From contig JAIOPR010000158.1 in assembly GCA_021413805.1 (NCBI GenBank), positions 1-32,980 of the forward strand: DNA of 32,980 nt, in the 5' to 3' direction. Below the pieces are notes generated by a model. That model worked only from the letters and a program-made list of their open reading frames with translations, did no database searches and was not told the origin of the DNA. The DNA is from Planctomycetota bacterium. Its GTDB lineage: Bacteria; Planctomycetota; MHYJ01; WSZJ01. Both the position numbers and the translations under genes were made by a program. This document shows, piece after piece, positions 22,739 through 29,692 of this stretch (its first letter is position 1; every line of letters starts with the position of its first letter).

Positions 22739-23476
22739 TTACTTCTTCGCGGCGTGAAGCGCCAGGAGTTCGCCGCGCGCGCTGCTCCAGGCGCTGATGC
22801 CTTTCGCATTCGTCGCGACCGCTTTCTCGAACGCCGATTTCGCGCCCGTCCGGTCGCCGGCCACCGATCGCTTTTCGCCCGCGAAATACCAGCCCTCGCA
22901 GGAGCGTTCCGGCGACGACGGCGCGGCCCCGCCGTCCATGCCCTCCAGGAATTCCTTCTCGGGAACGCTTCCGCCCAGGAACCCCGCGATGCGCAGGACC
23001 CACGGTGCCGGCGGCGGATCGACACGCTTGGAGAAGTGCGAGTTCAGGTCCTTCGTGGCCGCCGCCGCATCTCCGGCACGCCCGCGGCCCACCCAGAGAC
23101 GCAACATCGCGTTGTCCTCGTGGCTCGGCGAAAGTCCCAGCGCGAGCGCCTTGCGCAGGTCCGCGACCGATTTCGCCCAGTCCAGCTGGATCGCCTGGGC
23201 GTACCCGCGCAGGCACCAGGCGCGCGCCAGGGCCCCGTCAATCTTGATCGCTTCCGCGAAATCGCTGATCGCCGCCGCCGTCTCGCCGCGGTGAAGCCGG
23301 TCCACGCCGCAATTCAGGAAAGCCGCCGCGAGCGACGGCGCGAGGACGGCCGTGTCCTCCGCTTCCGTGAATTCCCCGCCCGGGGCGGCCTTGCGTGCAG
23401 GAGCCGCCGGCCCCGGCTTGGAGGCCGGGCGGACCAGAGGAGGGTTCGTCGGGGTGTCTTTTGGGCGTTCAGTCAT
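22739..23476 (-). CDS. TPR protein paralogous to the 17188 lipoprotein
   Basis: 245 aa from the ATG at 23476 (MTERPKDTPTNPP); the ORF-track start lies 69 codons upstream in non-coding sequence. There is no signal peptide; a Pro/Ala-rich lead of 45 residues is followed by TPR units ('AAAISDFAEAIKIDGALARAWCLRGYAQ'). The last 110 residues align by eye with the 17188 lipoprotein: 'RIAGFLGGSVPEKEFL' matches 'QIASFLEGELPEPEFL', and 'CEGWYFAGEKRSVAGDRTGAKSAF' matches 'CEATFYAAIARDAAGDEPGAIPLF'. It converges on the VWA gene with a 7-bp gap. Likely a cytoplasmic adaptor related to the same system; this is inference. Confidence 0.82.
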   Translation of the reverse strand: MTERPKDTPTNPPLVRPASKPGPAAPARKAAPGGEFTEAEDTAVLAPSLAAAFLNCGVDRLHRGETAAAISDFAEAIKIDGALARAWCLRGYAQAIQLDWAKSVADLRKALALGLSPSHEDNAMLRLWVGRGRAGDAAAATKDLNSHFSKRVDPPPAPWVLRIAGFLGGSVPEKEFLEGMDGGAAPSSPERSCEGWYFAGEKRSVAGDRTGAKSAFEKAVATNAKGISAWSSARGELLALHAAKK

Positions 23477-23568
23477 ATTGAAGAGTTGGGTATCGTGCGG
23501 GAAGAGGGGGGTGCGATTCAAGCACCTTTGCAGTAGGAAGGCGCGACCCTCTGATACGTTGAGACTTG

Positions 23569-23581
23569 GGGAATTATTCCC
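23569..23581. promoter_or_regulatory. 13-bp perfect palindrome, possible operator
   Basis: GGGAATTATTCCC is a perfect inverted repeat around a central T. It lies 47 bp before the ATG at 23629 and downstream of a TGATACGTT sequence that could act as an extended -10. Position and symmetry fit a repressor site, but no regulator gene is nearby. Confidence 0.3.
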
Positions 23582-23628
23582 ACCATCTCTTCCGTCAGGC
23601 TCGAAACCAGAACCGTTCCGGAGAACCG

Positions 23629-25293
23629 ATGATCCGCGAGATCGAACAGGACGGCGTGCGCCTCCGCATCGATGCGGGGCCACAGGTGATTTCGCTCGAC
23701 TGCCCCGACGATGTGGAGTGGAGCAACCCGGGGCTCGTGCCGTCGGTCGCCGCCGCGCACCCCTGGGGGTTCGTGTCCGGGTCGGTGCTCGCCGCGAAAG
23801 CGAAAGCGTTCGACGACGGGCTCATCGCGGCGGTCGAGCTGGCGATGCAGGCCGGCGCGGGAACCTTTGCAGGAAAATCGGCGTTTCTCGCGGCCGTTTC
23901 GGCAAAGTTTGCCGACCCCCGCGTCTCGGCCCTCATCCACGGCGCCCGCCAGCTCGGGTCCGGCACGCCTCCGCCATCCGCCCTGGCCGCCGCGACGCAG
24001 CAGGTCGTGGGCGACTTCCTGCGCGACGAGCGGCTGTCCAAGCCGCTCGGCTTCTACACCTGGTCCGCCGCCCTCGAGAAGATCTTCCAGCAGGATCGCC
24101 TGCTCCAGACCGAACTTCCCGACGCCGCTGCCTTCACGGACGCCGCCCGAGCTCTTCAGCCGCACCGCGCCGCCTACGAAACGTGGATGTCCCTCGCCGA
24201 GCGCCTCACCAATCCCTTCACTCGCCCCGACCTTCGCGCCGCCCTTCGCGACCTCGATCGCGGAGCCTCCCCGGAGTTTCGACGCGGCGTCGCGTTTTCG
24301 CCGCCTTCCGAATCGCCCGAGGGAGCCCTCGTGAAGCGCCTGTTTGCCACCCGGCCGATCCCCGAGGGGTTCAACCTCGCCGACGCGCTGATCGCGGAAA
24401 TCCGCAAAGGGTCCGTGGACCTCTCCCCGAAACCCGATTCCGGCTGGTACGACCGCATCGCGTGGTCGCTCGAAACTCTCGCCGCGCCGGACCGCGGGCC
24501 GGAGGCGACGAAACTCGACCTGCAGAAGAACTACCGCGACACCCTGACCGAGCTCTTCAAGGGAATCCTCGCCCTCGCCCGCGAATCGCACGTCAAGCAG
24601 CTCGAGGAACCGCGCGCCGGGTGCGGCCCGCCGCGCCCGAAGATCCGCCCGCAGCTCAGCGCCGAACCGCTCCCGACGCACTACCTGCGCCGCGCGCTCG
24701 GCTACCGGTTCGTCCGGGAGGTCCTGGAATCGACGTTTGGCGCCGCCGCGCTTCGCGACATGCGCCGGCTCACCGCCGACGGCCCGGTGGCGATTCCGCT
24801 CCCGGACGAGCTTGCCTCGACGGAAGAGCTCTTTTTCGGTGCGCACGCCGCTTCGTGCGCCGAGATCGGGCTTCCCGCCGACCCGCAGACGCCGGCGCAG
24901 GCCGCGGCGCGCTTTGCCGGCTGGGTTAAGGACCTCGCCGCTGACCCCGACCTCAAGACGGACAACCGGATGATGGTCCCGGTCTTCTTCGACGTGCAAC
25001 GAAAGCAGGTAAAAGTCTGGGTCCTGCTCGGCTGGACGAGCCGCCCGCTCAAGGCGTCGTTCAAGACGGCGCCGAAGGTGGAGATCCTGGCGACGGCGGA
25101 AAAGAAAGGCTGGTTCGGGATCGGCAAGAAGAAGGCCGAAGCCCCGGCGATCGAGTTCGAAACGGCGACGCACTCCCTGATCACGCCGGTGACAGCCGAG
25201 GTCTACGTCACGCAGCGCCTGAACCGGCAGGAATTCCGGGCGCACTGCGACAAGTACAGGACGAAGGAGGAGATCCTCGCGAATTTGAGGTAG
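23629..25293 (+). CDS. Unknown 554-aa protein
   Basis: The ATG at 23629 follows CCGGAG and is preferred over the ORF-track start 21 codons upstream. The 554-aa protein has no signal peptide or membrane segment. It begins with a beta-rich segment (MIREIEQDGVRLRIDAG), continues as a long helical middle ('LGFYTWSAALEKIFQQDRLLQ', 'AAYETWMSLAERLTNP') and ends with a beta-rich domain: 'NRMMVPVFFDVQRKQVKVWVLLGW', a Lys/Gly loop (KKGWFGIGKKKAE) and 'SLITPVTAEVYVTQRLNRQEFRAHCDKYR'. I do not recognise it. Codon use is like its neighbours. It could belong with the AAA+/VWA set, but the TPR gene in between runs the other way. Confidence 0.82.
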   Translation: MIREIEQDGVRLRIDAGPQVISLDCPDDVEWSNPGLVPSVAAAHPWGFVSGSVLAAKAKAFDDGLIAAVELAMQAGAGTFAGKSAFLAAVSAKFADPRVSALIHGARQLGSGTPPPSALAAATQQVVGDFLRDERLSKPLGFYTWSAALEKIFQQDRLLQTELPDAAAFTDAARALQPHRAAYETWMSLAERLTNPFTRPDLRAALRDLDRGASPEFRRGVAFSPPSESPEGALVKRLFATRPIPEGFNLADALIAEIRKGSVDLSPKPDSGWYDRIAWSLETLAAPDRGPEATKLDLQKNYRDTLTELFKGILALARESHVKQLEEPRAGCGPPRPKIRPQLSAEPLPTHYLRRALGYRFVREVLESTFGAAALRDMRRLTADGPVAIPLPDELASTEELFFGAHAASCAEIGLPADPQTPAQAAARFAGWVKDLAADPDLKTDNRMMVPVFFDVQRKQVKVWVLLGWTSRPLKASFKTAPKVEILATAEKKGWFGIGKKKAEAPAIEFETATHSLITPVTAEVYVTQRLNRQEFRAHCDKYRTKEEILANLR

Positions 25294-25303
25294 CGGACGG
25301 CGG

Positions 25304-25425
25304 CTGTCGTTGTATCAGCGCCGTTTCTGCGAAATCCGCCTTTATCAGCGTCCGCCTTTTTCGAAAAACAAACTGCGGACGCAGATACGGCGGATCTCGC
25401 TGAAACGGCCGCAGGTACAACAGAT
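25304..25425. repeat. Large imperfect palindrome between convergent genes
   Basis: Two 44-nt arms (25312-25355 and 25375-25418) are reverse complements with only a few mismatches and one indel. The loop contains the palindrome TTTTTCGAAAAA, and pairing extends outward through CTGT/TTGTA. The structure fills the gap between the 554-aa gene and the ATP-grasp gene. No U-run follows on either strand, so it is not a canonical intrinsic terminator, though it may end transcription both ways. The arms are built from related GCGTCCGC and ATCAGCG blocks. Confidence 0.85.
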
Positions 25426-25426
25426 C

Positions 25427-26410
25427 CTAAAACACCCGCTCCGTCCCGCTCCGCTTCGTCGCTTCGTCCAGCAGCCTGCCCACGAGCGGGACATACTTGA
25501 ATCCGCCCAGCCGCGCGGCCCGGGCGAACTCCCCGCGGATCTCGAGGTAGGGGTTCGGGTTCACCTCGATCACGAACGGCTCGTCGAGCTCGTTCACGCG
25601 GATATCGACACGCGCATAACTCCGGACCTGGCACGCCCGGCAGGCTTCCCGCGCCGTGTGCTCGATCTTGCGCCGAAGCCCCGCCGACAGCGCGCGGACC
25701 CGCTTCACCTGCGTCCCCTTGTACGCGGCCGACTTCGTATAGAACTTCGCCGCGCGCCCCATGATGTGAAGTTTGCGGGCGCCAAGGCCGGTGAAATCGA
25801 CCTCGAGAAGCGGCAGGACGCGGTCGAAGAGGACGGCGGCGTAGATTTCGCGGCCCCGGATGTATTCCTCGGCCAGGACCGCGTCCTTGGTCTTGTGCAG
25901 CAGTTGCTTCACCCGCGTCTGCATTTCGTCCCACGTCTTCACGAACGAGACGTCGCCGATGGAGAGTGAAGCGTCGGAGCGCATGGGCTTGACGAACATG
26001 GGGAAGTTCAGGTGGCCGCCGACGAGGTCAGGTTTTTCGCGCGTGAAGACCGCGAACTCCGGGTAGGCGATGTTGTGGAACTCGTAGAGTTTTTTCGACA
26101 GCGCCTTGTCCCCGGCAAGGGCGAGGCCCAGCGACGAATTGCCGGTGAACGGGATGCCGAGCAGTTCGAGCACCGCCGCGACGCGCGATTCCTGCTTCCC
26201 ATCGCCGCGCCATTCTTCGCACAAGTTGAAAATCACGTCGGGCGCGGTCTTGCGGATTCCCGCGACGAGCGCGTCGAGTTCCAGCGGAACGGGGAACGGG
26301 ACCGGCGCGTGGCCGAGACGGACGAGCGCGCGGGCGACCTGGAGGACGACGATGTCGGGCTTGCGGCCGCCGGGCGTGTAGGGAGAGTAGAGGACGAGGA
26401 CGCGTTTCAT
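25427..26410 (-). CDS. ATP-grasp ligase, D-alanine-D-alanine ligase-like
   Basis: 327 aa. The N-terminal domain 'MKRVLVLYSPYT' and 'PDVIFNLCEEWRGDGKQES' match the Ddl preATP-grasp fold. It is followed by 'LGIPFTGNSSLGLALAGDKALSKKL', a lysine strand 'FPMFVKPMRSDASLSIG', 'AEEYIRGREIYAAVLF' and the Mg-binding 'VDIRVNELDEPFVIEVNPNPYLE'. The ATP and metal residues are present, so it should form an acid-amine or peptide bond. Many such Ddl-like proteins in environmental bacteria are not true Ddl enzymes; with no mur genes nearby I would not call it ddl. The start has no Shine-Dalgarno but lies 9 nt after an extended -10 TGATACCAT. A metallopeptidase gene follows upstream on the same strand. Confidence 0.88.
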   Translation of the reverse strand: MKRVLVLYSPYTPGGRKPDIVVLQVARALVRLGHAPVPFPVPLELDALVAGIRKTAPDVIFNLCEEWRGDGKQESRVAAVLELLGIPFTGNSSLGLALAGDKALSKKLYEFHNIAYPEFAVFTREKPDLVGGHLNFPMFVKPMRSDASLSIGDVSFVKTWDEMQTRVKQLLHKTKDAVLAEEYIRGREIYAAVLFDRVLPLLEVDFTGLGARKLHIMGRAAKFYTKSAAYKGTQVKRVRALSAGLRRKIEHTAREACRACQVRSYARVDIRVNELDEPFVIEVNPNPYLEIRGEFARAARLGGFKYVPLVGRLLDEATKRSGTERVF

Positions 26411-26460
26411 GCGGGGCGGATGGTATCACGCCGCGGGGAGAGTTTCTCGCGACCGGTGGA

Positions 26461-26493
26461 GAGTGGCCAGCGGCGAGCGGCCAGCGGCCAGTG
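26461..26493. repeat. Heptamer tandem repeat, GC-rich family, inverted copy
   Basis: Units GAGTGGC, CAGCGGC, GAGCGGC, CAGCGGC and a partial CAGTG make about 4.7 copies of a heptamer, the reverse complement of the CRCTSGC unit found at 26642 and 28642. It lies just upstream of the ATP-grasp gene. The 148 bp between it and the 26642 array hold no convincing gene. Confidence 0.7.
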
Positions 26494-26641
26494 AAAACTG
26501 CGGGGTCCGAGCGGCTATTTGTGCAAAGCGATGCCTGATCGGGTGAGTGCCACTGAAATTGTGGTACCGCCCGGACACATCACCACCCGCGCCGCAGCAT
26601 CCACGCAAATGCCCTTCACCAGAAAACCGGACAGGCCTTTC

Positions 26642-26681
26642 CTCGCCGCTCGCCGCTCGCCGCTCGCCGCTCGCCGCTCGC
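26642..26681. repeat. Heptamer tandem repeat (CTCGCCG)x5.7
   Basis: Five perfect copies of CTCGCCG plus five bases of a sixth end 2 bp from the stop codon of the metallopeptidase gene. It is the purest of the three arrays of this family in the window and faces the inverted array at 26461. Confidence 0.85.
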
Positions 26682-26683
26682 AC

Positions 26684-27706
26684 TTACAACTCGATGAATT
26701 TCCCGCTTCTCACCCAGTTCGCGGCCAGCGTCGTCACAAACGCCGTGAATCGCACGATCGCTTCCTCTTCCCCGCCCGCCGGCATCGAGAGCTTCATCTC
26801 CCGGAGCCGCGCGATGAGCTGTTTCGCCATCGCCAGCACCACCGGCTGCCGCGCGCCCGTCCAGTACGCGACCTGCTTGACGATCGCCCGGTGCTTCGCG
26901 TCCGCCCAGGTCGCCGCGCCGTCCGCCTCCGTCGCCGGCCCGAAAAGCTCGCGCAGGTCGCCGTCCGCGTACCCCGCGATCTGCCCCGCGACCACCTCGT
27001 GCTCGTCGCGCCGCTCGTAGTGCTCCTTTACCGTCACCGCTCCCAGTTCTTCCTCCGGCGGCGCATCCACGTCCACCGTCGGCGGCGTCCGGCCGATCGC
27101 CGTCATCGTCCGCTCGACGTACTCGAGCTTCGGAAGCGCCCCGTGCCCCTTGTACTTCTCGCGCCAGTCGATCCCCGGCGTCAGCCACACCGCAAACGTC
27201 TCGGCGAAATCCTCGTCGGGGTGCTTCTGGGCGTACCAGCCGGGGATGTGCTTGACGAATTTTTTGGAGAAGGGGTTCGCCTCGTAGTCCTCGACGTAGG
27301 GGCGGGAGTAGGGGCCGAAGAGCTGGTGCCACTCCTCGGTCTGGTAGAGGCGGTAACCGTAGTTGAAGGCGTGGCCGGCCTCGTGGCGGAGGTACATCAT
27401 CGTGAGGCGGTCGTCCTCGAGGTCCTCGCTGAACTCGTCCTCGAGGCGCTTGAGCCGCTCGTCGGCGAGGTAGAACGGGATGCCGATGACCGGCACGCCT
27501 TCGGGGCAGCCCCACTCGTCGGAGAGGTAGGCCTTGGGGCGGAACTGCAGCCCCTTCCCCTCCAGCTCCTCGGAGAGTTTCTTCAATGCCGACTCCAGCG
27601 GCGTCCCCTCGATGCGGAGCTGGAGCTCGTCGATTTTCTTGGAAAGCACGGCGAGCTTTTCGCTCTCCCAGCTTTCGCGCGGCGTCAGCTCGCGGAAATC
27701 AGCCAT
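26684..27706 (-). CDS. Putative zinc metallopeptidase (HEAGH)
   Basis: 340 aa, no signal peptide. A zinc-protease helix 'MMYLRHEAGHAFNY' places His108, Glu109 and His112 as ligands and catalytic base. A downstream helix 'HPDEDFAETFAVWLTPG' supplies a candidate third ligand (Glu169). This layout matches the putative zinc-binding metallopeptidase family in which HExGH is followed by DFAETxA about 60 residues on. Segments with 'EGVPVIGIPFYLADERL' fit the strand before the active site. The C-terminal 120 residues are helical. It begins 3 nt after the stop of the lipoprotein gene, so the two are co-transcribed, and the ATP-grasp gene lies downstream on the same strand. Cytoplasmic; substrate unknown. 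Confidence 0.82.
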   Translation of the reverse strand: MADFRELTPRESWESEKLAVLSKKIDELQLRIEGTPLESALKKLSEELEGKGLQFRPKAYLSDEWGCPEGVPVIGIPFYLADERLKRLEDEFSEDLEDDRLTMMYLRHEAGHAFNYGYRLYQTEEWHQLFGPYSRPYVEDYEANPFSKKFVKHIPGWYAQKHPDEDFAETFAVWLTPGIDWREKYKGHGALPKLEYVERTMTAIGRTPPTVDVDAPPEEELGAVTVKEHYERRDEHEVVAGQIAGYADGDLRELFGPATEADGAATWADAKHRAIVKQVAYWTGARQPVVLAMAKQLIARLREMKLSMPAGGEEEAIVRFTAFVTTLAANWVRSGKFIEL

Positions 27707-27709
27707 GGC

Positions 27710-28441
27710 TCAGCGGATGACCCGGTCGCGCACGACGCGCTGCTGGAGGCCCGGGGCGGCGAAGGCGGTGACCGTGCCGGCGGCATCGACGGTGAGGTCG
27801 ATACGCCACGCCGGGGCGCCGTCGGGGCCAAGCCCTTCCCACGAGTACGTCGTCTCGTCGAGGCGCGTCAGGCGGCGCTTGACGCGTTCGAGGTCGGCTC
27901 CCGGAAGGCGCACGAGGAGCCGGTCCAGGTCCTTCGTTTCGCCGGGCTTGAGGGCGAGCCGGCGCACGGCGACCGTCGAAGTGGCGTGGTCGTGCTCGAT
28001 CTCGAGGTCGTCACAGCCGTCGAAGGCTGCGAGGTCTTCCGGCGATCCTCCGGGACGCGCCCGGGTCCATCTTCCCGCAGCTCCGCGTTCGAGGACCAGG
28101 CGGACCGGGGAACCTGCGGGCTCGTGCCCCCGCCCCACCTCGATGAACGCCCGGGAGGACTTGCCATCCGGAAGCGTCTCCAGCGCGACATCGGCCCAGA
28201 AGGCCGGGGTCTCCGCGTCGAGGGAGTCGCAGGACTGGAGGTGTTCGCGGGTGACGAAAGCCCCGTCGGCGCAGCGGCGTTCGGAGACGAAGGCGGACCC
28301 GAAGCCGATCTGGTCGGTCCAGAACAGGGTCCGGACGTCGGCGAAGTTACCCGCGTGGGGTTCGTCGGGGCGCGTGGGTTGCGGGTCGGAGCCGCAGCCG
28401 GCGAGGAAGAGGGCGAAAAGGAGGGCGGAGGGGAGTCTCAT
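27710..28441 (-). CDS. Lipoprotein of unknown function
   Basis: I choose the ATG at 28441 (243 aa) because it opens a lipoprotein signal, MRLPSALLFALFLAGC, with lipobox LAGC at Cys16; the ORF-track start adds 23 residues from the gap. The mature part is mixed alpha/beta with two further cysteines that could pair ('SERRCADGAF' and 'EHLQSCDSLDA') and a C-terminal beta-rich stretch ending 'QQRVVRDRVIR'. No known domain is seen. It is 3 bp upstream of the metallopeptidase gene, so the pair probably forms an operon. TACGCT lies 11 nt before the start and there is no Shine-Dalgarno. Confidence 0.75.
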   Translation of the reverse strand: MRLPSALLFALFLAGCGSDPQPTRPDEPHAGNFADVRTLFWTDQIGFGSAFVSERRCADGAFVTREHLQSCDSLDAETPAFWADVALETLPDGKSSRAFIEVGRGHEPAGSPVRLVLERGAAGRWTRARPGGSPEDLAAFDGCDDLEIEHDHATSTVAVRRLALKPGETKDLDRLLVRLPGADLERVKRRLTRLDETTYSWEGLGPDGAPAWRIDLTVDAAGTVTAFAAPGLQQRVVRDRVIR

Positions 28442-28641
28442 GGGGGGCGAAGAGCGTACAACAACGAGAAAGGGTTGAATATCGGGAATTAGGGTGCAAT
28501 CCGGCCCCAATCAGCAGCACCGAATACGCCGCAACTTATTGCAAGCCATAATGTTCCATCGTTTTGTCGATCTCAAAGGCCAACCCGCTCCGCATTTCCC
28601 GATCCGACCGCGAAGCGCCAATGTCCCTGTGCAGTGCCGTT

Positions 28642-28669
28642 CACTCGCCGCTGGCCACTCGCCACTCGC
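28642..28669. repeat. Heptamer tandem repeat (CACTCGC/CGCTGGC), four units
   Basis: CACTCGC, CGCTGGC, CACTCGC and CACTCGC run without gaps 10 bp from the stop of the endonuclease/phosphatase-family gene. It has the same CRCTSGC consensus as the arrays at 26461 and 26642. The rest of the 238-bp gap (28442-28679) shows no gene. Confidence 0.7.
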
Positions 28670-28679
28670 CGCAATCACT

Positions 28680-29621
28680 TCACTCCCCCACCGTAAACTC
28701 CACCTCCACCCCCCGATGGTCCGAAGCTCCCGACGTCCCCAACCGGCACCCCCGGATCCTGAGCAAGCTATTCACCCAGCAGTGGTCGATCGGCAGAAAG
28801 GGCATCGCCGACGGCCAGGTCCCGTCCATCCCCCTTCCCGCCGCTTCGAAGGAATGCGTCAGGTTTCCTCTCCAGGCGTCGAAGAAGGTCGAATCGCGCG
28901 GGGTGTTGAAGTCGCCGCCGACGAGAAGGGGGCCGGGCGGTCCGTCCGCGATCGCGGCGTCGAGGGCTTCGAAGGCCGTCCCGCGATGGCGCCAGGGAGC
29001 CCCGTCCATGTCGACGATGAGGACGCGGAGGTCCACGCCTTTCAGGGTGACGTGGCATTCCGCCGCGCGGCTGCGGCCGTCGAGGACGAAGGCCCGGGCG
29101 TCACGGATGCGCCCTTTCGTGATCAGGACGAGCCCGCCGTCGAGCTCGCGGCGGTCGTAGCCTTTCAGCGCTTCGTGCCAATGCGGTCCGGGCAACGGCT
29201 TGGGATCGGCAGCCTCCACGAACCACCCTAGGTCCGGATCGCGCTCGCGGATGGCGTCGAGGACGCCGTCCCATCCCCGGGCCCCGCGCTCCAGGTTCCA
29301 GCCGAGTCCCCGCACCAGGTCGCGCGGCGGCGTTCCCTCCGGGGGCGGCGCCAGGACCAGCGAGGTTGCAAACCACCAGGCCACCGCGGCCACGGCCCCG
29401 CCCGCGGCGGCGAATCCCGGGCGCCACGCCCGGCGCGCCAGCCAGAGCCCCGCCACCACGAAGAGCACGACCGCCATCGCACACGGCGGCGTCGCGTAGG
29501 ACACCATCGAGAAAACCGGCCACCGGTCGCGCACCGTGAGATTCACGAGCGCCGACAGCGCCGTCCCGGCGGCCAGCACCGGAGGCGTGAAACGGACGAC
29601 GGCGAGGGCGAAGCGGCGCAT
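28680..29621 (-). CDS. Membrane-anchored endonuclease/exonuclease/phosphatase-family protein
   Basis: I choose the ATG at 29621 (313 aa, MRRFALAVVRFTPP). The 326-aa frame starts inside the terminator hairpin of the preceding gene, which makes it unlikely. Two or three N-terminal membrane helices (about 8-25, 42-60, 70-92) precede the EEP domain: 'GLGWNLERGARGWDGVLDAIRERDPDLGWFVEA' (Asn and Glu metal ligands), 'LLVGGDFNTPRDSTFF', 'FLPIDHCWVNSLL' and the final 'SGASDHRGVEVEF' with the catalytic Asp-His. All core residues of the DNase I-like fold are present. The EEP domain probably faces outward and may cleave nucleic acid or a phosphodiester/phosphoinositide-like substrate. TATCCT lies 10 nt before the ATG. 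Confidence 0.85.
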   Translation of the reverse strand: MRRFALAVVRFTPPVLAAGTALSALVNLTVRDRWPVFSMVSYATPPCAMAVVLFVVAGLWLARRAWRPGFAAAGGAVAAVAWWFATSLVLAPPPEGTPPRDLVRGLGWNLERGARGWDGVLDAIRERDPDLGWFVEAADPKPLPGPHWHEALKGYDRRELDGGLVLITKGRIRDARAFVLDGRSRAAECHVTLKGVDLRVLIVDMDGAPWRHRGTAFEALDAAIADGPPGPLLVGGDFNTPRDSTFFDAWRGNLTHSFEAAGRGMDGTWPSAMPFLPIDHCWVNSLLRIRGCRLGTSGASDHRGVEVEFTVGE

Positions 29622-29640
29622 CGGTCGAGGCAGGATAGCC

Positions 29641-29674
29641 AAAAAAAGAGGGCACGGCATGGTCGCCGTGCCCT
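29641..29674 (-). terminator. Rho-independent terminator of the VIT-VWA gene
   Basis: Reading the minus strand, AGGGCACGGC and GCCGTGCCCT form a perfect 10-bp stem with a 6-nt loop, followed by C and seven T. It begins 18 nt after the stop at 29693. This is the clearest intrinsic terminator in the window. Confidence 0.92.
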
Positions 29675-29692
29675 CCCGTGGTGCGTGCTGGC

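Noticed and set aside
20479-23025. 848-aa minus-strand ORF opposite the VWA gene
   Set aside because: It spans two real genes and the gap between them and has shadow-type composition.
25304-25425. Palindrome as a canonical Rho-independent terminator
   Set aside because: No T-run follows the stem on either strand.
26461-26681. Inverted heptamer arrays as ends of a mobile element or CRISPR
   Set aside because: No transposase, target duplication or spacer structure; the repeats are short uninterrupted heptamers.
26426-26683. 85-aa minus-strand ORF across the two heptamer arrays
   Set aside because: Its sequence is mostly translated repeats (SGERRAASGE) with no ribosome site; a known kind of spurious ORF.
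26519-28492. 657-aa plus-strand ORF opposite the metallopeptidase and lipoprotein
   Set aside because: It starts within repeat sequence and runs antisense to two genes with clear motifs.
28496-28540. TGCAAT...ATTGCA inverted repeat in the 28442-28679 gap
   Set aside because: Six-bp arms with a long loop are expected by chance.
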